A DNA stretch of 64,000 bases from SAR92 clade bacterium. Lineage in GTDB: Bacteria > Pseudomonadota > Gammaproteobacteria > Pseudomonadales > Porticoccaceae. The position numbers and the translations under genes are program-made. Below, one piece after another: positions 9,322-18,856 of this stretch (the stretch's first letter is position 1; the number at the start of each line of letters is the position of its first letter). The stretch spans positions 62,001-126,000 of the forward strand of contig SHBP01000002.1 of NCBI GenBank assembly GCA_004211905.1. The letters run 5' to 3'. The notes beneath the pieces are model-generated. The model was not told the DNA's origin. It saw only the letters and a program-made list of their open reading frames with translations, and did not search any database.

Positions 9322-11268
9322 ATGAAAAACCTATTTAAATATTTTGGCTATGGTGCATTGTCATTAGTGGTTGTTGCCGTTCTGTTTGCAGCTAATTTAG
9401 TACTGCAGCCCTACGACACATTGCGTATTTACTTTAGTCTTGGGCCTGAGGCTGAGGTACTCATCAGCGATGGTGTGACCTACCGCGATTTAAATAAAAA
9501 CCAACGTTTAGATGTTTTTGAAAATGCTCAAGCCGCGCCAGTGGATAGAGTTGAAGACCTACTAAGCCAGATGACGCTGGAAGAAAAAGTGGGTCAGATG
9601 ATGCACCCAGCCATCACTATTAAGCCAGATTTTCCACTATTAGCCTTTCATTTAGCGATGGGTAGGGCAGGCATTGATGCCAGTGAAATTGTTGATAAGC
9701 ATGTCACGCACTTTAACTTTTATGGCAAGCCAACGCCCCTAGAAATTGCTGAAAAGCTCAATAAATTACAAAAAGTCGCTGCCAGAACAAGACTAGGAAT
9801 ACCCTTAACTATTAGTTCTGACCCATTGCATGAGGCAGCCAGTGGGGGCATTGCCGCATTTTCTGTTAAAGGCTTTTCTGGGTGGCCCTCGCAGCTAGGC
9901 TTTGCTGCCTCTCGTGATGTGGATCTTATGAGACGATTTGGTGAAATAGCCGCAGCTGAGTATCGTGCAGTTGGTTTGCAAACAGCATTACACCCAATGG
10001 CTGATTTAGCAACGGAACCTCGTTGGGCGAGAAATTTTGGTACCTTTGGGTCTAACGCGCAGTTGTCAGGCGAGATGACAAATGCCTATATGCTAGGTTT
10101 TCAGGGTGCCACCCTGACAGATCAAAGTGTCATGACCATGGTTAAGCATTTCCCTGGAGGTGGACCGCAGGAGTTCGGTTTAGACGCACACCTGCCAAGT
10201 GGTAAACGGCAGGTCTATCCGGGAGATAATTTTGATTACCATGTGGAGCCGTTCAAAAAAGCTATCAACAACGGTTTGCGTGTGATCATGCCTTACTACG
10301 GCATTGCTGTTGACCAAACCGATGAAAATGTTGCGATGGGTTTCAACAAGATGATTCTTACTGATTTGCTAAGGGATGAGTTGGGTTTTACTGGCGTGGT
10401 CTGCACTGATTGGGGCATTGTTTCCAGTCGTGCTTGGGGCGTTGAGGGGTTATCAATTAGAGAGCGTTATAAAAAATCTATTGATGCGGGTGTTGATCAG
10501 TATGGTGGTGAGAGTGATCCCGAGCATATTATCGACATGGTTAACTCTGGAGAGTTAACCATGGAGCGTATAGATCAATCAGTTAGACGTATTCTTTTGA
10601 ATAAATTTGAATTGGGTTTGTTTGAGCAATCTTTAGTCGATGAGCAGGCTGTTTCGCAGTTGGTCAAAACCCAAGAATATATTGATGCAGGGTTTGAGGC
10701 CCAACGAAAGTCGATTGTATTACTCAGCAATAAGGGGGCCGAAGCGCCAATTCTGCCTATCTCTACAGGCACCAAGATATTTGTTGATGGTTTAGATCCT
10801 GAACAGATAAGTGGCTTTGGTGAGGTTGTTGATAGTCCTGATGAGGCGGATTTTATTATTTTTTACTTGCCAACTATCTTTAATGGTAACCAGGTGCCGG
10901 GATCTGATGAGCTGATCGATAAATTTCTTAGCGGAATACTACCTGATGAAAATTTAGCCTTTGACCCTTCTATCTTAGAGAGGGCTCAGAACTACAGTGA
11001 AAAGGCAAAGTTAATTACTGTGGTTGACCTTAATCGTCCGGCCATTTTGACAGATCTAAATAACATGAGTGACGGATTAATTGGCACCTTTGGTGTTTAT
11101 GATTCGGTTTTGTTCGAGATGATTTTTGGCCGCTTTGATCCCCAGGGAAAACTACCCTTTGAGATACCTTCATCTATGGCGGCTGTAATGGCACAGCAAG
11201 AGGATATGCCTGATGATTCAGAAGCTCCAGTATTTGAATTTGGTCATGGGCTGACTTACAGGCAATAA
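9322..11268 (+). CDS. glycoside hydrolase family 3 protein
   Basis: LLSQMTLEEKVGQMMHP, KHFPGGGPQ, GFTGVVCTDWGI (GH3 nucleophile region), C-terminal FEFGHGLTY; N-terminal TM anchor. Confidence 0.92.
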   Translation: MKNLFKYFGYGALSLVVVAVLFAANLVLQPYDTLRIYFSLGPEAEVLISDGVTYRDLNKNQRLDVFENAQAAPVDRVEDLLSQMTLEEKVGQMMHPAITIKPDFPLLAFHLAMGRAGIDASEIVDKHVTHFNFYGKPTPLEIAEKLNKLQKVAARTRLGIPLTISSDPLHEAASGGIAAFSVKGFSGWPSQLGFAASRDVDLMRRFGEIAAAEYRAVGLQTALHPMADLATEPRWARNFGTFGSNAQLSGEMTNAYMLGFQGATLTDQSVMTMVKHFPGGGPQEFGLDAHLPSGKRQVYPGDNFDYHVEPFKKAINNGLRVIMPYYGIAVDQTDENVAMGFNKMILTDLLRDELGFTGVVCTDWGIVSSRAWGVEGLSIRERYKKSIDAGVDQYGGESDPEHIIDMVNSGELTMERIDQSVRRILLNKFELGLFEQSLVDEQAVSQLVKTQEYIDAGFEAQRKSIVLLSNKGAEAPILPISTGTKIFVDGLDPEQISGFGEVVDSPDEADFIIFYLPTIFNGNQVPGSDELIDKFLSGILPDENLAFDPSILERAQNYSEKAKLITVVDLNRPAILTDLNNMSDGLIGTFGVYDSVLFEMIFGRFDPQGKLPFEIPSSMAAVMAQQEDMPDDSEAPVFEFGHGLTYRQ

Positions 11269-11298
11269 AAAAAGCCCCTGCAGATACAGGGGCTTAGA
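11265..11298 (-). terminator. Rho-independent terminator between convergent GH3 and FAS1 genes
   Basis: AGCCCCTG-CAGATA-CAGGGGCT; A-run at 11267-11273 gives the U-tract on the minus strand; TTTT also follows on plus. Confidence 0.8.
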
Positions 11299-11320
11299 GC
11301 TTTTACATTTTGGTTCATGC

Positions 11321-13504
11321 TTAGTTGGTGATAACCGTGTCAATAACGTGAATAACGCCGTTGGTTCCGTAGAGGTCAAAGGTAGTTACTCCTGAACCTT
11401 GGACTTGCAGTTCTACTTGCTCTTGGTCAACTTTCCACCAAGCGTTATTGACTGCTTGACCATTGGTATCGCCAGCTGCTGTATCGTTAGCGTAAAAATA
11501 CAGTGGTCTTCCCTTAAAGGCTGCCTGCGAGGAGCCGTCATCTCGGGTAATTAGGCTTAGACCAGGAATGTTGTCAACTTCCGCATCGTCTACGATGACT
11601 GGTGGCCAGGTGGTCGCACACCCATCATTACAAGCACTGCCTGACGTTCCTAGGTCACTGTCAAACACATACAGGGTAAGTCCTGGCTGTGAGGAGTTAG
11701 TTCCACCCACTAGCATTTCAGAGGCACTGTCATAAGCCACTTCATCTGAGGCGCCATCCATAGTTTGAGAAAAGTTCTGCAGGCTGACACTAAGACTGTC
11801 ACCGCCGATAGAGGGTACGTCTGCCCCATTCGCTGCAAACGCAGACACAGAATCTATTTCCGAATTATTTACCACGTGCTTGAGTAAGATAGCAGTCAAG
11901 GCGTCAGTATCAGCTAGAAGCCCATCTAAAGTAGCGTCATCAATTTTGTCAAATGCTGCATTAGTTGGAGCAAACACCGTAAAGGTAGCCGAGGTGTCGC
12001 TGAGTGTCGTGACTAAGTCTGCCGCTGTTAGAGCAGTTACGAGGGTTGAGAAGTCGTCGTTGGACGCAGCGATATCAACAATCGTTTGTGTTGGCTCGCC
12101 TTTCGCCGCTGGGACAGTAATAACTTGATCTACAACATGGATAACACCGTTGTCTGCCATCACATCAGCAAGGGAAACAGCTGATTTATTTATAAACAGT
12201 GTGTTGTTTGCCAGAGAAAGCGCAGTTTCAGCTCCGTTAGCCATCTCAACCTTGTTGTCATCTGACTGGGCAACCGTTAAGGCACCGTCTTGCAGAACTT
12301 CGCTTCCTTGAATGACGTGGTACAGAAGAATGTCTGAAAGAGTCTCTGTATCTGCTAGCAAAGCATCAATAGTCTCTTGGCCAAGCAAGCTAAACGCTGC
12401 ATCAGTGGGCGCAAAAACTGTGAACGTAGCGTCAGGGTCATCAAGCACTGTATCCAAACCTGTGGCCTGGAGTGCGGCAACTAAGGTGGTAAAACTGCCG
12501 TTGGCAACAGCGACATCTACAATTGATGCTGGTGGGCTAGGGAGTTCTACGTCAGCTACAACAACCATGTCAATTACGTGAATCACTCCATTGGTGGTGT
12601 AAATGTCTGTTGTAGTAACAGTCGCTCCGCCAAATGTCAGCGTGTCAAGTTCGGAGTTTATAGCAACAGGAATTTCTGCACCCGAGGCTGTAGCAGCTGA
12701 CAAACCATTCAATGTGTAGGCAGTGACAGAACTAACCTCACCGCTAACAACATGCTGCAGTAGCACGTCAGAGAGAGCTTCAGTGTCGGCTAGTAGCAGG
12801 TCTAGTGTGACGGGGTCGATCATTGCAAAAGCTGCATCAGTTGGAGCGAACACAGTGAAAGATTGCGTTTCGTCTGCGAGCGTTGCATCAAGCCCAGCTG
12901 CCTGCAGTGCAGTCACTAAGGTCCCAAAATCTTCAGCAGCAACTGCCGTATCCACGATATTCATGGTGGGCGTTCCTTTCTCCGCAGGTGGCATTAATAC
13001 AGCATCAATTACATGGATCACGCCATTGTCAGCCTCAACGTCGACGGTAGTCACCGTAACGGTATTGACGAGAAGGTTGTCACCATCCAGCGACAATCCA
13101 ACCGAATCACCGTTGACCATTTCCACGGTTGAGCCGGCACTGGAGATCGCGGCGGAGGAATCAATTTCTGCGCCAATAACGTGGTAAGTAAGGATATCGG
13201 TGAGGGTTTCTGTGTCGTCAAGCAACGCAGCTATGGTGCCATCCCCGAGGAGTGCAAACGCATCATCAGTTGGGGCAAATACTGTGAACGAGCTATCCAT
13301 GTCACTCAGCGTCACGTCTAATCCAGTTGCTTCTAAAGCAGCAACAAGCGTAGTGAAACTGCCATTAGCAACGGCAACATCCACAATGCTCATTGGATCT
13401 GGGGTTGGGGTTGGGGCAGGTTCGTGATGTTCTGTGCCGCTTCCACATCCCTGCAAAGTCAGTACTGCAGCGAAGAGCAAAGCGGTAAGATTATTTACTG
13501 TCAT
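11321..13504 (-). CDS. FAS1 (fasciclin) domain lipoprotein with four FAS1 repeats and a nested COG4315/PF03640-like domain
   Basis: Repeated SIVDVAVANGSFTTLVAAL / FTVFAPTDAAF / YHVI / NGVIHVID; lipobox LTLQGC; last repeat interrupted by LTLYVFDSD...CNDGCATTWPP...GRPLYFYANDTAAGDTNGQ...NAWW. Confidence 0.9.
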   Translation of the reverse strand: MTVNNLTALLFAAVLTLQGCGSGTEHHEPAPTPTPDPMSIVDVAVANGSFTTLVAALEATGLDVTLSDMDSSFTVFAPTDDAFALLGDGTIAALLDDTETLTDILTYHVIGAEIDSSAAISSAGSTVEMVNGDSVGLSLDGDNLLVNTVTVTTVDVEADNGVIHVIDAVLMPPAEKGTPTMNIVDTAVAAEDFGTLVTALQAAGLDATLADETQSFTVFAPTDAAFAMIDPVTLDLLLADTEALSDVLLQHVVSGEVSSVTAYTLNGLSAATASGAEIPVAINSELDTLTFGGATVTTTDIYTTNGVIHVIDMVVVADVELPSPPASIVDVAVANGSFTTLVAALQATGLDTVLDDPDATFTVFAPTDAAFSLLGQETIDALLADTETLSDILLYHVIQGSEVLQDGALTVAQSDDNKVEMANGAETALSLANNTLFINKSAVSLADVMADNGVIHVVDQVITVPAAKGEPTQTIVDIAASNDDFSTLVTALTAADLVTTLSDTSATFTVFAPTNAAFDKIDDATLDGLLADTDALTAILLKHVVNNSEIDSVSAFAANGADVPSIGGDSLSVSLQNFSQTMDGASDEVAYDSASEMLVGGTNSSQPGLTLYVFDSDLGTSGSACNDGCATTWPPVIVDDAEVDNIPGLSLITRDDGSSQAAFKGRPLYFYANDTAAGDTNGQAVNNAWWKVDQEQVELQVQGSGVTTFDLYGTNGVIHVIDTVITN

Positions 13505-13679
13505 AACTCATATCCTTTTAGTTAGTTTACTGTTCCGACCTGCACCATTTGCAGAGCCGTTTTTATTTGGTCAACGATATTTGGTTACGGTGAAATTTTA
13601 GAATTGGTTGACATAAGTTACATTTTTTGTCAGAAAATGATGGTTTAGCCCATTGAACTGTGAGCCTAATAGGGACAGG

Positions 13680-13738
13680 AAAAATCAGTTAGGGGTTTTG
13701 TCTACACTTGCTGAAAAATTTAGTAAAACCCACTGATA
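13680..13738 (-). terminator. possible terminator of the amidohydrolase gene
   Basis: ATCAGT/ACTGAT plus GGGTTTT/AAAACCC arms with 3-nt bulge and 25-nt loop; TTTT follows on minus. Confidence 0.4.
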
Positions 13739-13747
13739 TGGGGATGT

Positions 13748-15502
13748 TTAGCTTGATGGAACAGGTTTTAAATTTGCTGATTTATTAATATAAAAGATAC
13801 CTTTATGAACAGTACCTAACACAACAATATTTTTAATAGTAATCGGCTCAACTTTAAAGGGATTTTGCTTCAATATTGTAAAATTAGCGGTTTTCCCTGC
13901 TTCAATAGATCCAATTTTATGTTCCAAATTCAAAGTTTTAGCCGCTGAAATGGTAATAGCTTTCATAGCGGTATAAACATCTACACGCTGATCCTGAGAC
14001 ACTTTTTTATTGCCAGAGGTTACTCGATTAATTGCAGTCCAGGCTAAAGTTAGAGGCTCCATAGGTGCCATGGCAAAGTCAGAGTGATAGGACGTAGTAA
14101 CATTTCTCTTGGCTAATGAATTTAAAGCTACCAGATTCTCAGCTCGCGCTTTGCCCAGGCCATTAGTGGCATATTTATCTGCTAGAGCCCACAGGTAGTA
14201 GGGATTTACAGATGCTTCTACGCCCATCTTTGCAATTTGGTCTGCCATCTCATCTGCAAAGTAGCCCATGTGATGCAACGTTAAGCGATGATCTTTCCGA
14301 GGATTGTCTTTTTGATTGACTGAGACAAAATCTAATACTTGTTGGATCCCTTTATCGCCATTGGCATGGATATGGACTTTGAAATTTTCATTCCAATATT
14401 GTGTGATTTGCTGCTCCAATATACTTAAGGGAGTCATCCATTCTCCCTGATGACCATCGGTATAACCTTCTTTCATCTGCATCGCTTGGGAGTAAATCGC
14501 CCCATCTGAAAACAACTTAATTTGGTCATTTAAAAAGGTAATATTTTTAGTGTTGTAGTTGCTCAGGGTTTTAATAAATGCAAGGGCCTCTTGGGTGCCC
14601 CCATGCACTGTTGCTAAAAAAGAACCATTTGGAATCAAATACACATCATAAGGAGGATTTGACGCCATCTCTTTACTGAGTAACCCATACTCTGCTTTGA
14701 AATTGATGTTTGGAAAGCCAGGCTCGGCTATTGTTGTGATACCGTTTTTACGAATCATTTGAGTCATCATATCTAGCCCACGCAGATATCGAGATCCGTC
14801 GATTAGCAGGGGAGCCATTTTCGGCGCTAAGGCCATCCATCCGCCTTCATAAAAATGGCCCTTGTCCCAGTTAACTTGATGATTTCCTCTGAACTCATCC
14901 TCAGTAATGCCCAAGAGGTTTATGGCCGCACCATTAAGATAAACCTCGTGGAATGAGCGATGTATAACTGCAATGGGCTGTTCATCTGAAAGGCCATTTA
15001 ATAGAGTTCGAGAAAGCTCGCCATGCCAAAGTTGGTGATAACCCCAAACGAAAAATATTTCATCTATCGAGGCTTTTTGCTCTACCGATTGGGCTAAACG
15101 TTGCATGTAGGCTTCATGCCCAACGACCCCTTTTTTGGTCTCGTTAGGCAAGACCCAATCGTAGGGGGAAATAATTTCATTAGGCAATATGGTGGCGGCT
15201 AAAGAAGGATGCACATGAGGCTCAATAAAACCAGGCATCATTGTTTTACCATTAAGACTATGATGCTTGGCATCTGGGTACTTAGCGTCGGCCTCAGTTT
15301 TTGAGCCTACAAACAGAATAATATCGTTGTTAGTTACTACTGCATCTGCATACTCAAGATGAGAATCATCACTCATAGTAATAATGTCGCCACCAGAATA
15401 CAGGATTTGAGGTAGATCATTTCTGGCAGATGTCGGGGGTTGTTCCGAGCTGTTACAAGCTGCAAGTAGAGTCAATATAAAAACCATAAACAGGTGCTTC
15501 AT
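13748..15502 (-). CDS. amidohydrolase family (YtcJ-like) lipoprotein
   Basis: ILYSGGDIITM, MPGFIEPHVHPS, VHIHANGDKGIQQ, SYHSDFAMAPMEPL; lipobox LLAAC. Confidence 0.88.
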   Translation of the reverse strand: MKHLFMVFILTLLAACNSSEQPPTSARNDLPQILYSGGDIITMSDDSHLEYADAVVTNNDIILFVGSKTEADAKYPDAKHHSLNGKTMMPGFIEPHVHPSLAATILPNEIISPYDWVLPNETKKGVVGHEAYMQRLAQSVEQKASIDEIFFVWGYHQLWHGELSRTLLNGLSDEQPIAVIHRSFHEVYLNGAAINLLGITEDEFRGNHQVNWDKGHFYEGGWMALAPKMAPLLIDGSRYLRGLDMMTQMIRKNGITTIAEPGFPNINFKAEYGLLSKEMASNPPYDVYLIPNGSFLATVHGGTQEALAFIKTLSNYNTKNITFLNDQIKLFSDGAIYSQAMQMKEGYTDGHQGEWMTPLSILEQQITQYWNENFKVHIHANGDKGIQQVLDFVSVNQKDNPRKDHRLTLHHMGYFADEMADQIAKMGVEASVNPYYLWALADKYATNGLGKARAENLVALNSLAKRNVTTSYHSDFAMAPMEPLTLAWTAINRVTSGNKKVSQDQRVDVYTAMKAITISAAKTLNLEHKIGSIEAGKTANFTILKQNPFKVEPITIKNIVVLGTVHKGIFYINKSANLKPVPSS

Positions 15503-15589
15503 AACCTAGCCCTCAACAATCTAAAATTATTCAATACCCCCATTCAAACGGATTTTGACAAAAATAGAAAGTGAAGGATGAGCCGTGAT

Positions 15590-15784
15590 CTAAAAGCCTA
15601 AGTCTTCTTGCGTCACTCTGACTTGCACATTGTCACCATTAATTTCAGTGTCGATAAGTATAGGGCGGCAACAGACAAAACAATCTTCGGTATAGGTTTG
15701 AGACTCTGAGGGATCAACTAGGATAGTAATTGTTTCCCAGCAGAAGGGGCAGGTGACTAACTCTTCGAGCAACTCAAAAGACAT
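15590..15784 (-). CDS. CPXCG motif-containing cysteine-rich protein
   Basis: VTCPFCWETI...YTEDCFVCCRPI, 64 aa. Confidence 0.85.
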   Translation of the reverse strand: MSFELLEELVTCPFCWETITILVDPSESQTYTEDCFVCCRPILIDTEINGDNVQVRVTQEDLGF

Positions 15785-15920
15785 AGTCTACCTATCTCGC
15801 CGGACGCTAATATTCTATGAAAAGTCCTCGGTAACGGCGCGTTCACCCGAATCATTGAATTTTTTAAGAATTGTGAACTATCCAGTAGTACTTTTAAGCA
15901 GGGCGTTGCCATTACCAGTC

Positions 15921-17021
15921 CTAATTAAGGTCAGCCAAAGGGTGGTCAGGCTCTGCCCAAGGGCTAACAAAGAACGGATCGACCATTTCTGAGCTAACAT
16001 CTTCAATACATGTTGGGTTCCATGCTGGACTATGGTCTTTATCTATGACCAAGGCTCGAATCCCTTCCACAGTTTCAGTCTGCGCACCAGTGCGCTTAAG
16101 ATGGTGCATATAAAAACAGTGTTGTACTAACGTACGCTCTAGCCTCAGTTCATCTGCAAGAGTCATGTGGCGGCCTAGTCGAATTTGTCGCAGTGATACA
16201 TGTAGCATCAGAGGAGAACGTTTTTCCAAAACCTGAAGAGTTTCCATTGCCCAGGGGGATCCACTATTCTCCAGTGCTTCCATGATTTCGGCCGGGGTAT
16301 CGAAGTTAAAAGTCCCATCTATTTCTGGGCTTAACCAACTATCATCTTCTTTTAGTTTGGCACTATCGATAACACTGTGCAGTCGACTAATACGCTGATC
16401 TACTGTCATCATCTCATTATTGGTGAGACTGTCCCAGTAATCTTCTAGGTTGTCACTATTTATAGCTCGATCCGCTAAATCAGCTGCCAGTGCCTGAGTG
16501 CCGACCAGCACCTTCCCTGTCAGGCCCAAGTATTCACCGCTGTATCCCGGGCACTTTGGCAAAAAATAGCCACCACCTACATCCGGGAATAAACCAATGT
16601 TAGTTTCTGGCATGGCGATTTTAGTGCGCTCGGTGACAATACGTAGCGAGGCCCCTTGGGAAATCCCCATGCCACCGCCCATTACAATGCCATCCATGAA
16701 GGCAATGTAGGGTTTTGAGTAGTTAAAAATTAAGTGGTTAAGTCGATATTCTTCGGTAAAAAATGCCTCTAGATCCGGGTCATTGGCAATACTTGCAGTA
16801 TAAAAAAAGCGAATATCACCGCCGGCACAAAAAGCACCAAAAGGACCATTTCTGTTGGAACCTCGAACTGCAACCGCCTCAACGGCGGGATCCTCATGCC
16901 ATTCAGTTAAGACCTTATTCATAGCGCGAACCATATCTAAGTTTAAGGCATTGAGGGCTGCAGGCCGGTCAAGGGTGATTTGTCCAACGCCGGCAATGAC
17001 GTCGGTAATAATATTGCTCAA
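15921..17021 (-). CDS. enoyl-CoA hydratase/isomerase family (3-hydroxyisobutyryl-CoA hydrolase-like)
   Basis: ITLDRPAALNALNLDMV, FCAGGDIRFF, MDGIVMGGGMGIS, MPETNIGLFPDVGGGYFLP. Confidence 0.92.
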   Translation of the reverse strand: MSNIITDVIAGVGQITLDRPAALNALNLDMVRAMNKVLTEWHEDPAVEAVAVRGSNRNGPFGAFCAGGDIRFFYTASIANDPDLEAFFTEEYRLNHLIFNYSKPYIAFMDGIVMGGGMGISQGASLRIVTERTKIAMPETNIGLFPDVGGGYFLPKCPGYSGEYLGLTGKVLVGTQALAADLADRAINSDNLEDYWDSLTNNEMMTVDQRISRLHSVIDSAKLKEDDSWLSPEIDGTFNFDTPAEIMEALENSGSPWAMETLQVLEKRSPLMLHVSLRQIRLGRHMTLADELRLERTLVQHCFYMHHLKRTGAQTETVEGIRALVIDKDHSPAWNPTCIEDVSSEMVDPFFVSPWAEPDHPLADLN

Positions 17022-17399
17022 AGGGGCTCTCCGAGTGACGAAACAATAGGTTAAACATTATCGAAAACTACTTCTGTTGTCGACTGAAACAGTGCCAAAT
17101 ACCGATTAAATATTATTCGGATTTCAATGGGGAATTCGTGTATTTAAAATTAGACTCAACTTAGTAAAACGAACTTAAAGGATAGAACTCTCCAATGGAG
17201 GATTCTATTCTTTAGGTGATTACCCTCTTCCTAGTAACTCATGCGATCTAAATTTTAGGCTAGATAGAAGCTAGATGAAATCTCATAGTAATTTGTGAAG
17301 AAAAAATTTCAAATTGCAGGCATTATTTGAGATTATAGATCGATAAAAATTGACGGTTTCTGGACATCTGTTTGGGCGTTATGAAAAGGGAATTCTAAA

Positions 17400-17891
17400 A
17401 TGAACAAATTATTTATAAGCATGGTAATAATACTCCTGCTGCATATTGAACCCGCCGATGCCGACAATACGTCCGAGATATGGGTGTTCGAGCAAGCGTT
17501 GGACGTAGGTATGTCAGCACTTCGACGACAGGACTATGAAGCTGCTTTTGACCAACTAGAGAAAGCAGCCAAACTTGGGAACAAGGTCGCTCAATATAAT
17601 CTCGCATTGTTGTATATGGGTGGGTCAGGGGTCAGTCAAGATTACGCGCAAGCTTATCTTTGGTTGAATGTTGCCGCAGAGGCGAGAGAGAAGACATGGC
17701 GTAAATTATTGGACCAATTGCATAATTCCTTGTCTCAAGATCAGATTGTTGCTTTAACACCCCATGTGAATAGATATATGGAGAGATATGGTGCCCGAGC
17801 TCAAGGGGTTAATTGTAGTAAGAGACCATCTATAGGAACTAAAATTAAAGTGATGCAATGTACCAAGCGTCCCGCGCCTAGAGAATCCTGA
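17400..17891 (+). CDS. Sel1/TPR-like repeat protein with signal peptide
   Basis: A..LGNKVAQYNLALLYMGGSGVSQDYAQAYLWLNVAA Sel1 repeat. Confidence 0.8.
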   Translation: MNKLFISMVIILLLHIEPADADNTSEIWVFEQALDVGMSALRRQDYEAAFDQLEKAAKLGNKVAQYNLALLYMGGSGVSQDYAQAYLWLNVAAEAREKTWRKLLDQLHNSLSQDQIVALTPHVNRYMERYGARAQGVNCSKRPSIGTKIKVMQCTKRPAPRES

Positions 17892-18065
17892 TGGAGCACC
17901 TGAAGTCGCTGATAGATTTATATGTTTGAAAATCAAATTGGCAGCTAGCTACCTGCAGCTAATTGGCGATTGTGTGGCAAGGTAATCGAACAAAGCATAG
18001 TTTAGATGCAAACAAAATAAAACGGTGCTCTACAATACCGCTCCATTATATTTTGATCCATTCAC

Positions 18066-18102
18066 AAAAAAAGGGCTTGGTAACTGTTGTAACCAAGCCC
18101 TT
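18066..18102 (-). terminator. Rho-independent terminator of the peroxiredoxin gene
   Basis: AAGGGCTTGGT/ACCAAGCCCTT stem, U-tract on minus from the A-run at 18066-18072. Confidence 0.8.
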
Positions 18103-18142
18103 GATTTTAGCAATCACAGCATACTTGCTTACTGCGATTTCA

Positions 18143-18646
18143 TTAAGCTACGAAGCTATCACCTGGATTCCAAGCGCAACCCGTTAGACCGCCAGCTTTA
18201 AGACCTTGTAAAGTTCTTAAGATCTCATCTGCATTTCTACCTGTGTCTAATGCATTGACTGAAACATGCTGAATTTTACCATCTGGGTCAACAATATAGG
18301 TCGCTCTCAAGGATGCCTGTGCATCTAAATCAACAATGCCCAACTCGTGAGATAGGGTGAGACCACAATCTGCTAATAGAGTGTGTCTGATTTTCCCCAA
18401 TGCTTCATCGGATTCTTTCCAAGCCTTTTTACAGAATTCATTATCTCCGCTAAATCCTGCAACTGAAGCTTCTTCCAGTAATTTATCCATCGCAACGATT
18501 TCTGTTGGGCAAATAAAGGTAAAGTCCTTAGGATAAAAGTAGAAAACTCTCCATCCCGTGTAGTCAGAGCTGCTTTTTGTTACTAATTCGTCTCCATCCA
18601 CTCCACTCTTTTCGAATGAAGGGAAAATTTCATTTACTCCAATCAT
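18143..18646 (-). CDS. AhpC/TSA-family peroxiredoxin
   Basis: FYFYPKDFTFICPTE peroxidatic-Cys motif; ATYIVDPDGKIQHVSVN; resolving-Cys region TGCAWNPGD. Confidence 0.92.
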   Translation of the reverse strand: MIGVNEIFPSFEKSGVDGDELVTKSSSDYTGWRVFYFYPKDFTFICPTEIVAMDKLLEEASVAGFSGDNEFCKKAWKESDEALGKIRHTLLADCGLTLSHELGIVDLDAQASLRATYIVDPDGKIQHVSVNALDTGRNADEILRTLQGLKAGGLTGCAWNPGDSFVA

Positions 18647-18856
18647 TTTTTCCTCCTAATATGGTTCAGCGTTAACTTTGATCGTTGCAATAGTTTATTC
18701 CCAAGGCCAACGTCTGGTCTAGTAGTTTTATTTAATCGTCTTGATATATTCTAAATATCGATCTTTTATATCTTACTGCTGGATGTAATAAGTTACTCAG
18801 AACCTCCAAAAGAGATTGCTTTTGCTAGGGGTGCTTTTGACAAAGTAAATTGTCGA

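Noticed and set aside
11880-13400. FAS1 repeats as a recent DNA tandem duplication
   Set aside because: Protein repeats 1 and 3 share SIVDVAVANGSFTTLVAAL but the DNA differs at many third positions, so the duplication is old.
12312-13427. Long plus-strand ORFs (89, 154, 75 aa) opposite the FAS1 gene
   Set aside because: Ser/Val/Ala-rich antisense shadows of a repetitive coding sequence; no SD or recognisable family.
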